Source: Burkholderiales bacterium
GTDB taxonomy: Bacteria > Pseudomonadota > Gammaproteobacteria > Burkholderiales > Burkholderiaceae_C
DNA: 39,343 nucleotides
NCBI GenBank assembly: GCA_026932235.1
Contig: JAIXKR010000044.1
Coordinates: 1-39,343, forward strand
Reading direction: 5' to 3'
The translations under genes and the position numbers were made by a program. Under the pieces are notes generated by a model that was not told where the DNA came from, searched no databases, and saw only the letters and a program-made list of their open reading frames with translations. Shown one piece after another: positions 8,423 through 15,810 of this stretch (position 1 is its first letter; every line of letters starts with the position of its first letter).

Positions 8423-10330
8423 ATGGCCCTGCTCACCCTTGCCGCCGCCCATCTCGCCTACGGCCACGTTGCGCTGCTGGACGGAGCCGACTTCGCGCTC
8501 GAAGCCGGCGAGCGCGTCGCGCTCATCGGGCGCAACGGCGCGGGCAAGTCCTCGCTGCTGAAGATCCTCGCGGGAATCGAGCAAGCCGACGACGGCCTGC
8601 TGCAGATGCAGACCGGTCTGCGCCGCGTCTACGTCGCCCAGGAACCGCGGTTTGCCGTCGGCACCAGCGTCTTCGACGCCGTGGCCGAGGGCGTCGCGCC
8701 GGCGCGCGCGCTGCGCGCGCGTTACGAGGCGCATGCGCCGGGCGAAGACCTCGATGCGCTGCAGACGCAGATCGAGGCGCTGGGCGGCTGGACCTGGGAG
8801 CAGCGCGTGCAGGAGTCGCTGCAGCGCCTGCACCTGGACGCGCAGGCGTCGATGGACGTGCTCTCGGGCGGCACGAGGAAGCGCGTGGCGCTGGCCCAGG
8901 CGCTGGTCGCGGCGCCCGACGTGCTGCTGCTCGACGAGCCGACGAACCACCTCGATATCGACGCCATCGAGTGGTTGCAGGACCTGCTCGTCGAATGGCC
9001 CGGCGCGCTCGTGCTCGTCTCGCACGACCGCGCCTTCATCGACGCCGTGGCCACGCGCATCGTGCTGCTGGACCGCGGCCGGCTCAGCAGCTACCCGGGC
9101 CGCTTCGCGCAGTACCAGGCCACGCGCGAGCGCGAGCTCGAGGCGCAGGCGCTGTCCGACGCGCGCGCCGACAAGCTGCTGGCGCAGGAGGAGGCATGGA
9201 TCCGCAAGGGCATCGAGGCGAGGCGCACGCGCAGTGCCGGACGCGTGGCGCGGCTGCAGCGGCTGCGCGCGCAGCGCGCGGCGCGGCGCGAGCAGCTCGG
9301 ACAGGTGCGGCTCGAACTCGACGCCGGCCAGCGCTCGGGGCGCATCGTCGCCGAGCTGGAGGAGGTGTCGATGCGCTTCGGCGACAAGCACCTGATCGAG
9401 CGCTTCAGCGCGACCATTCTGCGCGGCGACAAGGTCGGCCTGATCGGCCCCAACGGCTGCGGCAAGACGACGCTGCTCGAGCTCATCCTCGGTCGGCGGC
9501 AACCCACCGCGGGCAGCGTGCGCACCGGCACGCGGCTGCAGGTCGCCTACTTCGACCAGATGCGCGCCGCCCTCGATCTCGATGCCACGCTGGCCGACAC
9601 CATCAGTCCGGGCAGCGAATGGGTCGACATCGGCGGCCAGCGCAAGCATGTGACGAGCTACCTCGGCGACTTCCTGTTCGCGCCCGCGCGCGCCAACGCG
9701 CCGGTGCGCACGCTCTCGGGCGGCGAGCGCAACCGCCTGCTGCTTGCGCGGCTCTTCGCGCTGCCGGCCAACGTGCTCGTGCTCGACGAGCCGACCAACG
9801 ACCTCGACATCGACACCCTGGAGTTGCTGGAGGAGCTGCTGCAGGGCTTCGAAGGCACGGTCTTCCTCGTCAGCCACGACCGGTGCTTCCTCGACAACGT
9901 CGTCACCTCGACCCTGGCCTGGGAGGGCGACCCGGCCTTCGGCGGGCGCCCGGGCCTGTGGCGCGAGTACGAGGGCGGCTACGAGGACTGGAAGCTGCAG
10001 CGCGAGCGTGCGCGCGCGCTCGCGCCCGCGGCCTCGGCGGCGCCAGCGACCGCTGCGGCGGAGGCGGCGGCTGCGCCGGCCGCGCTGCGTGCGGCGCCCG
10101 TGCGCGTCAAGCTCAGCTACAAGGAGCAGCGCGAGCTCGACGCGCTGCCGGCGAACATCGAGGCGCTGGAGGCCGAACAGCGCGAGCTGGCGCAGCGCCT
10201 GGCCAGCGCCGAGCTCTACACCAGGGAGCCGCAGCGCGTTCCCGAGCTGCAGGCGCGCCACGAGGCGCTCGACGCCGAGATCACGCAGGCGCTGCAGCGC
10301 TGGGAAGAACTGGCTTCGCGCGCCTCCTGA
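8423..10330 (+). CDS. uup: ABC-F family ATPase Uup
   Basis: The 635-residue soluble protein has two ABC ATPase domains and no membrane segments, the ABC-F layout. Domain 1 has Walker A GRNGAGKS (residues 36-43) and signature LSGGTRKR (147-154). Domain 2 has GPNGCGKTT (342-350) and LSGGERNR (431-438). Each has an LDEPTN(H/D)LDI Walker B segment. An Ala/Pro-rich linker leads to a C-terminal Arg/Glu-rich coiled coil (about residues 565-635) that distinguishes Uup from EttA and YheS. Uup is linked to ribosome-associated or branched-DNA functions and to transposon precise excision. ATG 8423 is preferred to an in-frame ATG at 8390 because conservation starts at MALLTLAAAHLAYG. Confidence 0.93.
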   Translation: MALLTLAAAHLAYGHVALLDGADFALEAGERVALIGRNGAGKSSLLKILAGIEQADDGLLQMQTGLRRVYVAQEPRFAVGTSVFDAVAEGVAPARALRARYEAHAPGEDLDALQTQIEALGGWTWEQRVQESLQRLHLDAQASMDVLSGGTRKRVALAQALVAAPDVLLLDEPTNHLDIDAIEWLQDLLVEWPGALVLVSHDRAFIDAVATRIVLLDRGRLSSYPGRFAQYQATRERELEAQALSDARADKLLAQEEAWIRKGIEARRTRSAGRVARLQRLRAQRAARREQLGQVRLELDAGQRSGRIVAELEEVSMRFGDKHLIERFSATILRGDKVGLIGPNGCGKTTLLELILGRRQPTAGSVRTGTRLQVAYFDQMRAALDLDATLADTISPGSEWVDIGGQRKHVTSYLGDFLFAPARANAPVRTLSGGERNRLLLARLFALPANVLVLDEPTNDLDIDTLELLEELLQGFEGTVFLVSHDRCFLDNVVTSTLAWEGDPAFGGRPGLWREYEGGYEDWKLQRERARALAPAASAAPATAAAEAAAAPAALRAAPVRVKLSYKEQRELDALPANIEALEAEQRELAQRLASAELYTREPQRVPELQARHEALDAEITQALQRWEELASRAS

Positions 10331-10331
10331 A

Positions 10332-10352
10332 CGCACGCCTCGGCGGCGTGCG
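10332..10352. terminator. Bidirectional hairpin between convergent uup and a hypothetical gene
   Basis: CGCACGCC (10332-10339) and GGCGTGCG (10345-10352) form a perfect 8-bp stem with loop TCGGC, directly after the uup stop and 10 bp before the stop of the converging gene. It can fold in both transcripts. T-runs are weak (GGCTTT on the plus strand). Confidence 0.5.
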
Positions 10353-10362
10353 CGCGCGGCTT

Positions 10363-11121
10363 TCAGTGCGTGCCGTTGTTGAACCAGCTTTCGTTGGTCG
10401 CCGCCGGATGCGTGCGGCTGACCATGAGCCCGGGCTGCAGGTACAGGCCGTTGAGCATGCGCATGGCGCGTGTGCGGTCGAAGCCGGGCCACTCGGCGAT
10501 CTCGCGCAGGCTGGTGGTCTGGCGCTTCAGGCGCTCGCAGGCCGAGGCCAGCGAGCCCGAGAGCTCGAGCGCCGCAAGATCCATCGTCGGGGAGATGCGG
10601 TAGGCGGCCTGCCCGGCGATCTCGGGCAGCAACTCGTCGCGCGCGCCGCGCAGCGCGAACTCCCACAGCACCTTGCCCATCGGCGCACAGTGCTCGGGCA
10701 TCGCCGCGGCGCCGCGAATCGACGTCTCGGGCGGCGCCTGCAGCGCCTTCTCGACGCGCAAGACCTCGAGCTCGGTCAGTTGCAGCGCGAGGAACTGCTG
10801 CATCGGCAGCACGGCATGCACGAGGCGCTGCACCGGGAAGGCGGTGAGCGCCAGCACATGCTGGTGCAGCTGCAGGTGCACGGTGACGGCGCTGGCGTGT
10901 CGCACCGCGCCCGCCAGCACCTCGAGCAGTTCGCTGCGCCGTCCCTTGCCCTCGAAGCGCAGCAGGTCCTGGTGCAGCGAGGGGTCGAGCGACGAAAGCC
11001 GCGTGCTGACGCGGTCGTCGCAGCTGTCGCGTTCGAGCTCCATGCGCCGCTGGAAGGCGCTCGCCCGCATCAGCTCGGCGGCACCCAGCGGCAGCGTGGA
11101 TTCGAAATGGGCGAACGACAT
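10363..11121 (-). CDS. Hypothetical protein, 252 aa
   Basis: I do not recognise this family. The protein is soluble, with no signal peptide or membrane segment, and is largely predicted helical. The first 60 residues are charged. A middle section (about residues 70-125) has regularly spaced hydrophobic residues (VHLQLHQHVLALTAFPVQ). The C-terminal quarter (LKRQTTSLREIAEWPGFDRT onward) resembles a small winged-helix or helix-turn-helix fold of the kind seen at the ends of response-regulator-like proteins. It ends in a His/Asn-rich tail. It is monocistronic, converging with uup and diverging from the aminotransferase operon. Coding bias (GC-rich third positions) and the absence of a competing long frame support a real gene. 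Confidence 0.75.
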   Translation of the reverse strand: MSFAHFESTLPLGAAELMRASAFQRRMELERDSCDDRVSTRLSSLDPSLHQDLLRFEGKGRRSELLEVLAGAVRHASAVTVHLQLHQHVLALTAFPVQRLVHAVLPMQQFLALQLTELEVLRVEKALQAPPETSIRGAAAMPEHCAPMGKVLWEFALRGARDELLPEIAGQAAYRISPTMDLAALELSGSLASACERLKRQTTSLREIAEWPGFDRTRAMRMLNGLYLQPGLMVSRTHPAATNESWFNNGTH

Positions 11122-11342
11122 CGGCTTCTTGCTGAAAACGGAAGCGCACGAAGCGCGCGCAGCATGCTAAGTCGATGGTGGGCGTCGGTCAGCTCTTGTT
11201 TCAGATGCGTACATCCTCGTCCTTCCGCACCCGGGCGGCTCCCGGCCGGCCCCTTCCGGATGCTTGCGCGTCCACACACCCGCACGTGCCGGAGGCCGCT
11301 CCTACACTTCATGCATCGACCCTGCGAAGAAGAGCCTTCACG

Positions 11343-12515
11343 ATGACCTGGACCCTGGCGCGCCGAGCCGCGCGGCTCGAACCCTCGACCATCCGCGAAA
11401 TCCTCAAGCTCACCGAGCGATCCGGAATCATCTCGCTGGCCGGCGGCTTGCCCGCGGCGGAGGGCTTCCCGGTGGCGGCCATGGGCGAGGCCTGCGCGCG
11501 CGTGCTGCGCGAGCATCCGCGCGAGGCGCTGCAGTATGCGGCGAGCGAAGGCTTCGGGCCGTTGCGCGAGTGGGTCGCGCAGGATCTGGGCGCGCATGGC
11601 CTGCAGGTCCAGGCGCAGCAGGTCCTGATCACCACCGGCTCGCAGCAGGGGCTGGACCTGGTCGGCAAGGTGTTGATCGACCCCGGCAGCCGCGTCGCGG
11701 TGGAGTCGCCCACCTACCTGGGTGCGCTGCAGGCCTTCAACCCCTACGAGGCGGAGTACGTCAGCGTGCCCTGCGACGAGGAGGGGCCGAGCCCCGAGCG
11801 GCTCGAGGTCGCCGCCGGCGCGCGTTTCCTCTACCTGCTGCCCAACTTCCAGAACCCGAGCGGGCGCTGCCTGGGTGCGGCGCGGCGGCAGGCACTGGCG
11901 GCGCGCGCACAGGCGCTCGGCTTGCCGATCGTCGAGGACAACCCCTACGGTGAACTGTGGTTCGATTCCCCGCCGCCGCCGCCGGTGAGCGCGGCGATGA
12001 ACGGCGAGGCGATCTACCTCGGTTCCTTCTCCAAGGTGCTGGCGCCGGGCTTGAGGCTGGGCTACGTGGTGGCGCCGCCGGCGCTCTTTCCCAAGCTGCT
12101 GCAGGCCAAGCAGGCCGCGGACCTGCACACGCCGGGCTTCAACCAGCGCGTCGTGCACGAGGTCGTCAAGGACGGTTTCCTGCGCCAGCACGTGCCGGCG
12201 ATCCGCGCACGCTACAAGGCGCAGCGCGACGCCATGCGCAGCGCGCTGGAGCAGCACCTGCCCGCGGGCTGCCGCTGGACGGTGCCGGCCGGCGGCATGT
12301 TCTTCTGGGTCGAGTTGCCGCCTGCGCTCGACGCCGCCGCGTTGTTGCCCAAGGCCGTCGATGCCGGCGTGGCCTACGTTCCCGGTGCGGCCTTCTTCGC
12401 CGGCGACGCGCGCGCGAACACGCTGCGCCTGAGCTTCGTCACCGTCGCACCCGCGCGCATCGAGCAGGGCGTGACGGCGCTGGGCCGCGTGCTGGCCGAG
12501 GCCTTGTCGTCGTGA
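11343..12515 (+). CDS. PLP-dependent class I/II aminotransferase (2-aminoadipate/LysN-like)
   Basis: The 390-residue fold-type I enzyme is similar to the 2-aminoadipate aminotransferase/MocR catalytic domain group. The PLP lysine is Lys231 in GSFSKVLAPGLRLGY. Asn171 in PNFQNPSGR and Asp199 in VEDNPYGEL would contact the cofactor ring, and EALQYAASEGFGPLREW (about residues 61-77) is the substrate-side motif. There is no N-terminal GntR DNA-binding domain, so it is an enzyme and not a MocR regulator. Substrate cannot be told from sequence; candidates are aromatic, branched or 2-aminoadipate amino donors. The ATG at 11343 gives MTWTLARRAARL at the family's usual N-terminus. It overlaps the next gene by 4 bp (GTGA). 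Confidence 0.88.
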   Translation: MTWTLARRAARLEPSTIREILKLTERSGIISLAGGLPAAEGFPVAAMGEACARVLREHPREALQYAASEGFGPLREWVAQDLGAHGLQVQAQQVLITTGSQQGLDLVGKVLIDPGSRVAVESPTYLGALQAFNPYEAEYVSVPCDEEGPSPERLEVAAGARFLYLLPNFQNPSGRCLGAARRQALAARAQALGLPIVEDNPYGELWFDSPPPPPVSAAMNGEAIYLGSFSKVLAPGLRLGYVVAPPALFPKLLQAKQAADLHTPGFNQRVVHEVVKDGFLRQHVPAIRARYKAQRDAMRSALEQHLPAGCRWTVPAGGMFFWVELPPALDAAALLPKAVDAGVAYVPGAAFFAGDARANTLRLSFVTVAPARIEQGVTALGRVLAEALSS

Positions 12516-13165
12516 GCTTCGTCGCCGTCGACCATCTCGTCGTCGCGGCGGCCACGCTCGACGAGGGCGCGGCCTGGTGCGAGCGCACGCTCGGCGTGTC
12601 GCCCGACGCGGGCGGGCGGCATGCGCTCTTCGGCACGCACAACCGCGTGTTGAACATCGCCAGCGCGAGCCATCCGCAGGCCTATCTGGAGGTCATCGCC
12701 ATCGATCCGGAGGCGCCGCCTCCGGCGCGCGCGCGCTGGTTCGGTCTCGACGAGATCGATCTCTCGAGCGGGCCGCGGCTCATCCACTGGGTCGGTCGCT
12801 CGCCGATGCTGGACATGCATCGCTGGGGCCTGATCAACGTCGGAGAGGCGCCGGGCGACCCGGTGGCCGCGAGCCGGCCCGCGCCGCAGGGGCTGCTGCA
12901 GTGGCAGATCCTCGTGCGCGAGGACGGCCGGCTCCCTCACGCCGGCGCCTTGCCCACGCTCATCCAGTGGCAGGGAACGCACCCCACCGCAGCCATGCCC
13001 GCGCGCGGTGTGGCGCTGCAGGCGCTCGTCGTCAACCACCTGCCGTTGCGCGTGCGCGAGGTTCTGCGCCTGCGCGGGGTCGAGGCCGTCGACGACGCCG
13101 GCCCGGTGCTGCGGGCGCGGCTGCGGACGCCGCTCGGGGACGTCACGCTGGAGTCCTCAACATGA
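12512..13165 (+). CDS. VOC superfamily (glyoxalase-like domain) protein
   Basis: The 217-residue protein starts at the GTG overlapping the aminotransferase stop (GTGA). The N-terminus FVAVDHLVVAAATLDEGAAW is the classic beta-alpha start of a glyoxalase/VOC module, with His8 (SFVAVDHLVV) a likely metal ligand and Glu in AYLEVIAID (about residue 55) a second. The arrangement fits the glyoxalase-like domain PF13468, which is longer than single VOC domains. Activity is unknown; family members include lyases, dioxygenases and isomerases. Overlaps on both sides tie its translation to the aminotransferase and the AlaX protein. It may act on an amino-acid derived intermediate, which is inference only. 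Confidence 0.8.
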   Translation: MSFVAVDHLVVAAATLDEGAAWCERTLGVSPDAGGRHALFGTHNRVLNIASASHPQAYLEVIAIDPEAPPPARARWFGLDEIDLSSGPRLIHWVGRSPMLDMHRWGLINVGEAPGDPVAASRPAPQGLLQWQILVREDGRLPHAGALPTLIQWQGTHPTAAMPARGVALQALVVNHLPLRVREVLRLRGVEAVDDAGPVLRARLRTPLGDVTLESST

Positions 13166-13905
13166 CCGAAGAGCTCTTTCGCGAGGGTTCGGGCCTGCTG
13201 TCCTGCGAGGCCACCGTGCTGGCGGTGGACGAGCAGGGCATCGTGCTCGACCGCACCGTCTTCTATCCGCTGGGCGGCGGCCAGGCCGGCGACGCGGGCG
13301 AGCTCGTCGCCTCCGACGGCCGGCGCGTGTCCATCGTCGACACGCGCAAGCACAAGGCGCGCGCGGGCGCGATCGCGCACGTCCCGGCGCCCGGCCTGCC
13401 GGTGGCGCTGCAGGCGGGCGATCGCGTGCGGGCGATCCTCGACGCCCCGCGCCGGCAGGCGCACATGCGCTTTCACACCGCCACCCACCTGCTGTGTGCC
13501 CTGGTGCCGCACCCGGTGGACGGCTGCAGCATCACCGCCGCCCACGCGCGGCTGGACTTCCATACCCAGGAGCCGCTGGACAAGGCGGCGCTCAACGAAG
13601 GCCTGGCACACCTGGTCGCCGCGGCGCACCCGGTGCGTCACCGCTGGATCAGCGAGGCCGAACTCGATGCCAACCCGGGCCTGGTGCGCAGCATGAGCGT
13701 GCAGCCCCCGCGCGGCCTCGGGCGCGTGCGGGTGATCGAGATCGAGGGCGTGGACCTGCAGCCCTGCGGCGGCACGCACGTGGCCAACACCCTGGAGATC
13801 GGCGCCGTCCTGGTCACCAGGATCGAGAAGAAGAGCGCGATGACCCGAAGGGTCGTGCTCGGCTTTGCCGAGGAACGCGTGGGCGGCGCTCAGTTCGCCG
13901 AGTAG
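13162..13905 (+). CDS. AlaX-type alanyl-tRNA editing protein
   Basis: The 247-residue free-standing homologue of the AlaRS editing domain hydrolyses Ser-tRNA(Ala) or Gly-tRNA(Ala). Zinc ligands are intact: His105 and His109 in HTATHLL, then Cys202 and His206 in CGGTH. The N-terminal part (VLDRTVFYPLGGGQAGDAG, about residues 28-46) is the beta-barrel region linked to AlaX-M forms. The C-terminal oligomerisation domain of AlaRS is absent. The start ATG overlaps the VOC gene stop (ATGA). The 3' end overlaps the converging cytochrome c' gene by 16 bp. Why an editing factor is coupled to an aminotransferase is not evident; it might protect against a noncanonical amino acid made by that enzyme (inference). 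Confidence 0.9.
   Translation: MTEELFREGSGLLSCEATVLAVDEQGIVLDRTVFYPLGGGQAGDAGELVASDGRRVSIVDTRKHKARAGAIAHVPAPGLPVALQAGDRVRAILDAPRRQAHMRFHTATHLLCALVPHPVDGCSITAAHARLDFHTQEPLDKAALNEGLAHLVAAAHPVRHRWISEAELDANPGLVRSMSVQPPRGLGRVRVIEIEGVDLQPCGGTHVANTLEIGAVLVTRIEKKSAMTRRVVLGFAEERVGGAQFAE
13884..13900. terminator. Hairpin across the AlaX/cytochrome c' convergent overlap
   Basis: CGGCG (13884-13888) and CGCCG (13896-13900) pair around the loop CTCAGTT, which contains the cytochrome c' stop codon on the minus strand. The stem is only 5 bp, so this is a weak candidate for a bidirectional terminator inside coding sequence. Confidence 0.3.
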
Positions 13906-14360
13906 TCCTTGGCGCGGAAGTCGTCGTGGCAGCCCTTGCAGGCGCCACCGGTGGCGCCGAAGGCGGTCTTGATGGCGCCGAGATCGCCGCCCTTGACGGC
14001 TGCGGCGAGCTTGCTCATCTCGCCGTCCAACTTGTCGCGCGCGGCCTTGAACTTCGCCGCGTCCTTCCAGACTTCGGGGCGGGCACGGTTGGGGGCGCCC
14101 TTGTCGCTGCCGGCGTCGAAGGCCGAGAAGGGCAGCCCGTGCAGCGCGTCGACGAGGGCCATGTTCTCCTGTGCGACCTTGGCGTCGAAGGGCACGCGGC
14201 CGTTGGCCATCGCGCCGATGCGGCCGAAGTGCTCGGCCATCACGCGAAACGCGCCCTGGCGATACTTGATGGCGTCTTCGGACTTCTGGAACTGCGCGCA
14301 GGCCGGCAGGGCACAGGTCAGGCCGGTGAACAGGGCCAGGGCGGGGAGCAGGCTTTTCAT
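13890..14360 (-). CDS. Periplasmic cytochrome c'
   Basis: The 156-residue protein has a signal peptide (MKSLLPALALFTGLTCALPA, cleavage near ACA-QFQ) and a four-helix-bundle cytochrome c' body. The single haem-binding motif CKGCH is at residues 141-145 near the C-terminus, followed by DDFRAKDYS, as in class II cytochromes. The early YRQGAFRVMAEHFGRIGAM helix is typical. Cytochrome c' binds NO and CO and is thought to protect against nitrosative stress. GGAGAG lies 5-10 bp before the ATG. It diverges from a cytochrome b561 gene, a frequent pairing, suggesting that b561 passes electrons to it. Its last 16 bp overlap the AlaX gene. Confidence 0.93.
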   Translation of the reverse strand: MKSLLPALALFTGLTCALPACAQFQKSEDAIKYRQGAFRVMAEHFGRIGAMANGRVPFDAKVAQENMALVDALHGLPFSAFDAGSDKGAPNRARPEVWKDAAKFKAARDKLDGEMSKLAAAVKGGDLGAIKTAFGATGGACKGCHDDFRAKDYSAN

Positions 14361-14443
14361 GCGGGTTCTCTCCGGAAGAGGATTCGGGTCTTGGCGGCAC
14401 GAGCCGTTGCCGAGTGTAGGGAAGGAGATGCGCCCGCGTGTTG

Positions 14444-14464
14444 CCGCGGGGTAAATCCCCGCGG
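14444..14464. repeat. Inverted repeat in the cytochrome c'/b561 divergent promoter region
   Basis: CCGCGGGG (14444-14451) and CCCCGCGG (14457-14464) are perfect 8-bp arms around TAAAT. The AT-rich centre between GC arms, in the middle of the 190-bp divergent intergenic region, suits a dyad operator for a regulator of both genes as well as an RNA hairpin. No family of regulator is recognised. Confidence 0.5.
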
Positions 14465-14550
14465 GCTGGTCCGGCCGTGATGGCGGCTGTGCCGCGCGGG
14501 TTTCGCGGTATGGTCCGGTTGCACATGCAGCATGGCAGGAGACCTGACGG

Positions 14551-15249
14551 ATGAAGCACTCGCCCCGCCCCGCCGACGACACCCGCGTGCGCGTCTGGGA
14601 CCTGCCCACGCGCGCGTTCCACTGGCTGCTGGCGCTGGCCCTGGTGGCGCAGGTGGCGACGGGCAAGGTCGGCGGCGGCGCGATGGTCTGGCACTTCCGC
14701 ATCGGCTACTTCATCTTCGCGCTGCTGCTGTTCAGGCTTGCATGGGGCTTCGTCGGCGGGCACTGGTCGCGCTTTGCGCACTTCGTCCCCGCGCCGGCGA
14801 CGCTGCTGCGCTACCTGCGCGGCCAGTCGCGCAGCGAGGAGCACCACGACGTCGGCCACAGCCCGCTCGGGGCGCTGTCGGTGCTGGCGATGCTGCTGCT
14901 GCTGGCGGCGCAGGTCGCCGCCGGGCTGGTGGCCGACGACGAGATCGCCAACGTCGGTCCGCTCAACCGCTTCGTCAGCGGCGCCACGGCAGCCTGGGCC
15001 ACGGGCTGGCACAAGGGGCCCGGCATCGCGCTGCTGATGGCGACGGTGCTGCTGCACGTGGGGGCGATCGCCTACTACCGCTTGTTCAGGAAGCGCAGCC
15101 TCGTGCTGCCGATGATCACCGGCGACAAGACCCTGCCGGCGGCCGACGTGCCTGCGGCGCGCGACAGCCTGGGCACGCGACTGCTTGCGCTCGCGCTGAT
15201 GGCCGCCAGCGGGGCGCTCGTCGCCTGGGTGGTGCGCCTGGGCGGCTGA
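14551..15249 (+). CDS. Cytochrome b561 domain protein
   Basis: The 232-residue membrane protein has about four or five hydrophobic helices. Conserved histidines suited to haem b ligation lie in FHWLLALALVAQ (His24), WHFRIGYFIF (His48) and HKGPGIALL/LHVGAIAYY further on. The start RVWDLPTRAFHWLL is characteristic of bacterial b561/Ni-Fe hydrogenase cytochrome b subunits. It probably oxidises quinol and reduces the periplasmic cytochrome c' encoded divergently. AGGAG precedes the ATG by about 12 bp. The GNAT gene follows after 21 bp, so the two are probably co-transcribed. Confidence 0.9.
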   Translation: MKHSPRPADDTRVRVWDLPTRAFHWLLALALVAQVATGKVGGGAMVWHFRIGYFIFALLLFRLAWGFVGGHWSRFAHFVPAPATLLRYLRGQSRSEEHHDVGHSPLGALSVLAMLLLLAAQVAAGLVADDEIANVGPLNRFVSGATAAWATGWHKGPGIALLMATVLLHVGAIAYYRLFRKRSLVLPMITGDKTLPAADVPAARDSLGTRLLALALMAASGALVAWVVRLGG

Positions 15250-15270
15250 GATCCGGAGGACGAACCGAGC

Positions 15271-15783
15271 ATGGAACCGCCACCATCGATCGAAGTCGTG
15301 CAGGCCGACGGCGCCGCAGCGCTCGACGCGATGCGTGGGCTCTTTCGCGAATACGCGGACTCGCTTGGCATCGACCTCTGCTTCCAGGGCTTCGAGGCGG
15401 AGCTGTCCGCATTGCCCGGCGACTACGCGCCGCCCGGCGGCGTGCTCCTGCTGGCGCTGGTCGACGGCCAGCCCGCGGGCTGCGGCGCGCTGCGCCCGCT
15501 GCCCGACACCGACTACGCCAACGCCTGCGAGATGAAGCGCCTCTACGTGCGGCCGGCGTTCCGCCGCTTCGGGCTCGGCCGGCAGATGGCGCAGGCGCTG
15601 ATCGACTACGCCGTGCAGGCCGGCTATTCGAGCCTGCTGCTCGACACCCTGGACGAGATGGAGGCCGCGCGCGGACTCTACCTGTCGCTGGGCTTCGAGG
15701 AGATCCCGCCGTACTACTTCAACCCGAACCCCGGCGCGCACTACCTGAAGGTCGACCTCGGCTCGGCGGCCACGCGCTGGTAG
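15271..15783 (+). CDS. GNAT family N-acetyltransferase
   Basis: A 170-residue single-domain GNAT protein. Motif A, VRPAFRRFGLGRQMAQALI (about residues 94-112), has the R/Q-x-x-G-x-G/A acetyl-CoA pyrophosphate loop as RRFGLG. CEMKRLYV precedes it on strand beta 4, and ARGLYLSLGFEEI is the C-terminal motif B. The acceptor is unknown; similar proteins act on small molecules or protein N-termini. GGAGG lies about 10 bp before the ATG. It converges on dsbD with a 27-bp gap that holds a hairpin. Confidence 0.9.
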   Translation: MEPPPSIEVVQADGAAALDAMRGLFREYADSLGIDLCFQGFEAELSALPGDYAPPGGVLLLALVDGQPAGCGALRPLPDTDYANACEMKRLYVRPAFRRFGLGRQMAQALIDYAVQAGYSSLLLDTLDEMEAARGLYLSLGFEEIPPYYFNPNPGAHYLKVDLGSAATRW

Positions 15784-15784
15784 C

Positions 15785-15805
15785 CACACGCCCGGCCGGC
15801 GTGTG
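15785..15805. terminator. Bidirectional hairpin between convergent GNAT and dsbD genes
   Basis: CACACGCC (15785-15792) and GGCGTGTG (15798-15805) make a perfect 8-bp stem with loop CGGCC, filling nearly all of the 27-bp gap. It is very similar in form to the hairpin after uup at 10332-10352. Confidence 0.55.
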
Positions 15806-15810
15806 CGCGC

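Noticed and set aside
12937-15789. A 950-codon minus-strand open frame crossing AlaX, cytochrome c', b561 and GNAT
   Set aside because: It runs through four genes of recognised families in other frames, so it cannot be a gene itself.
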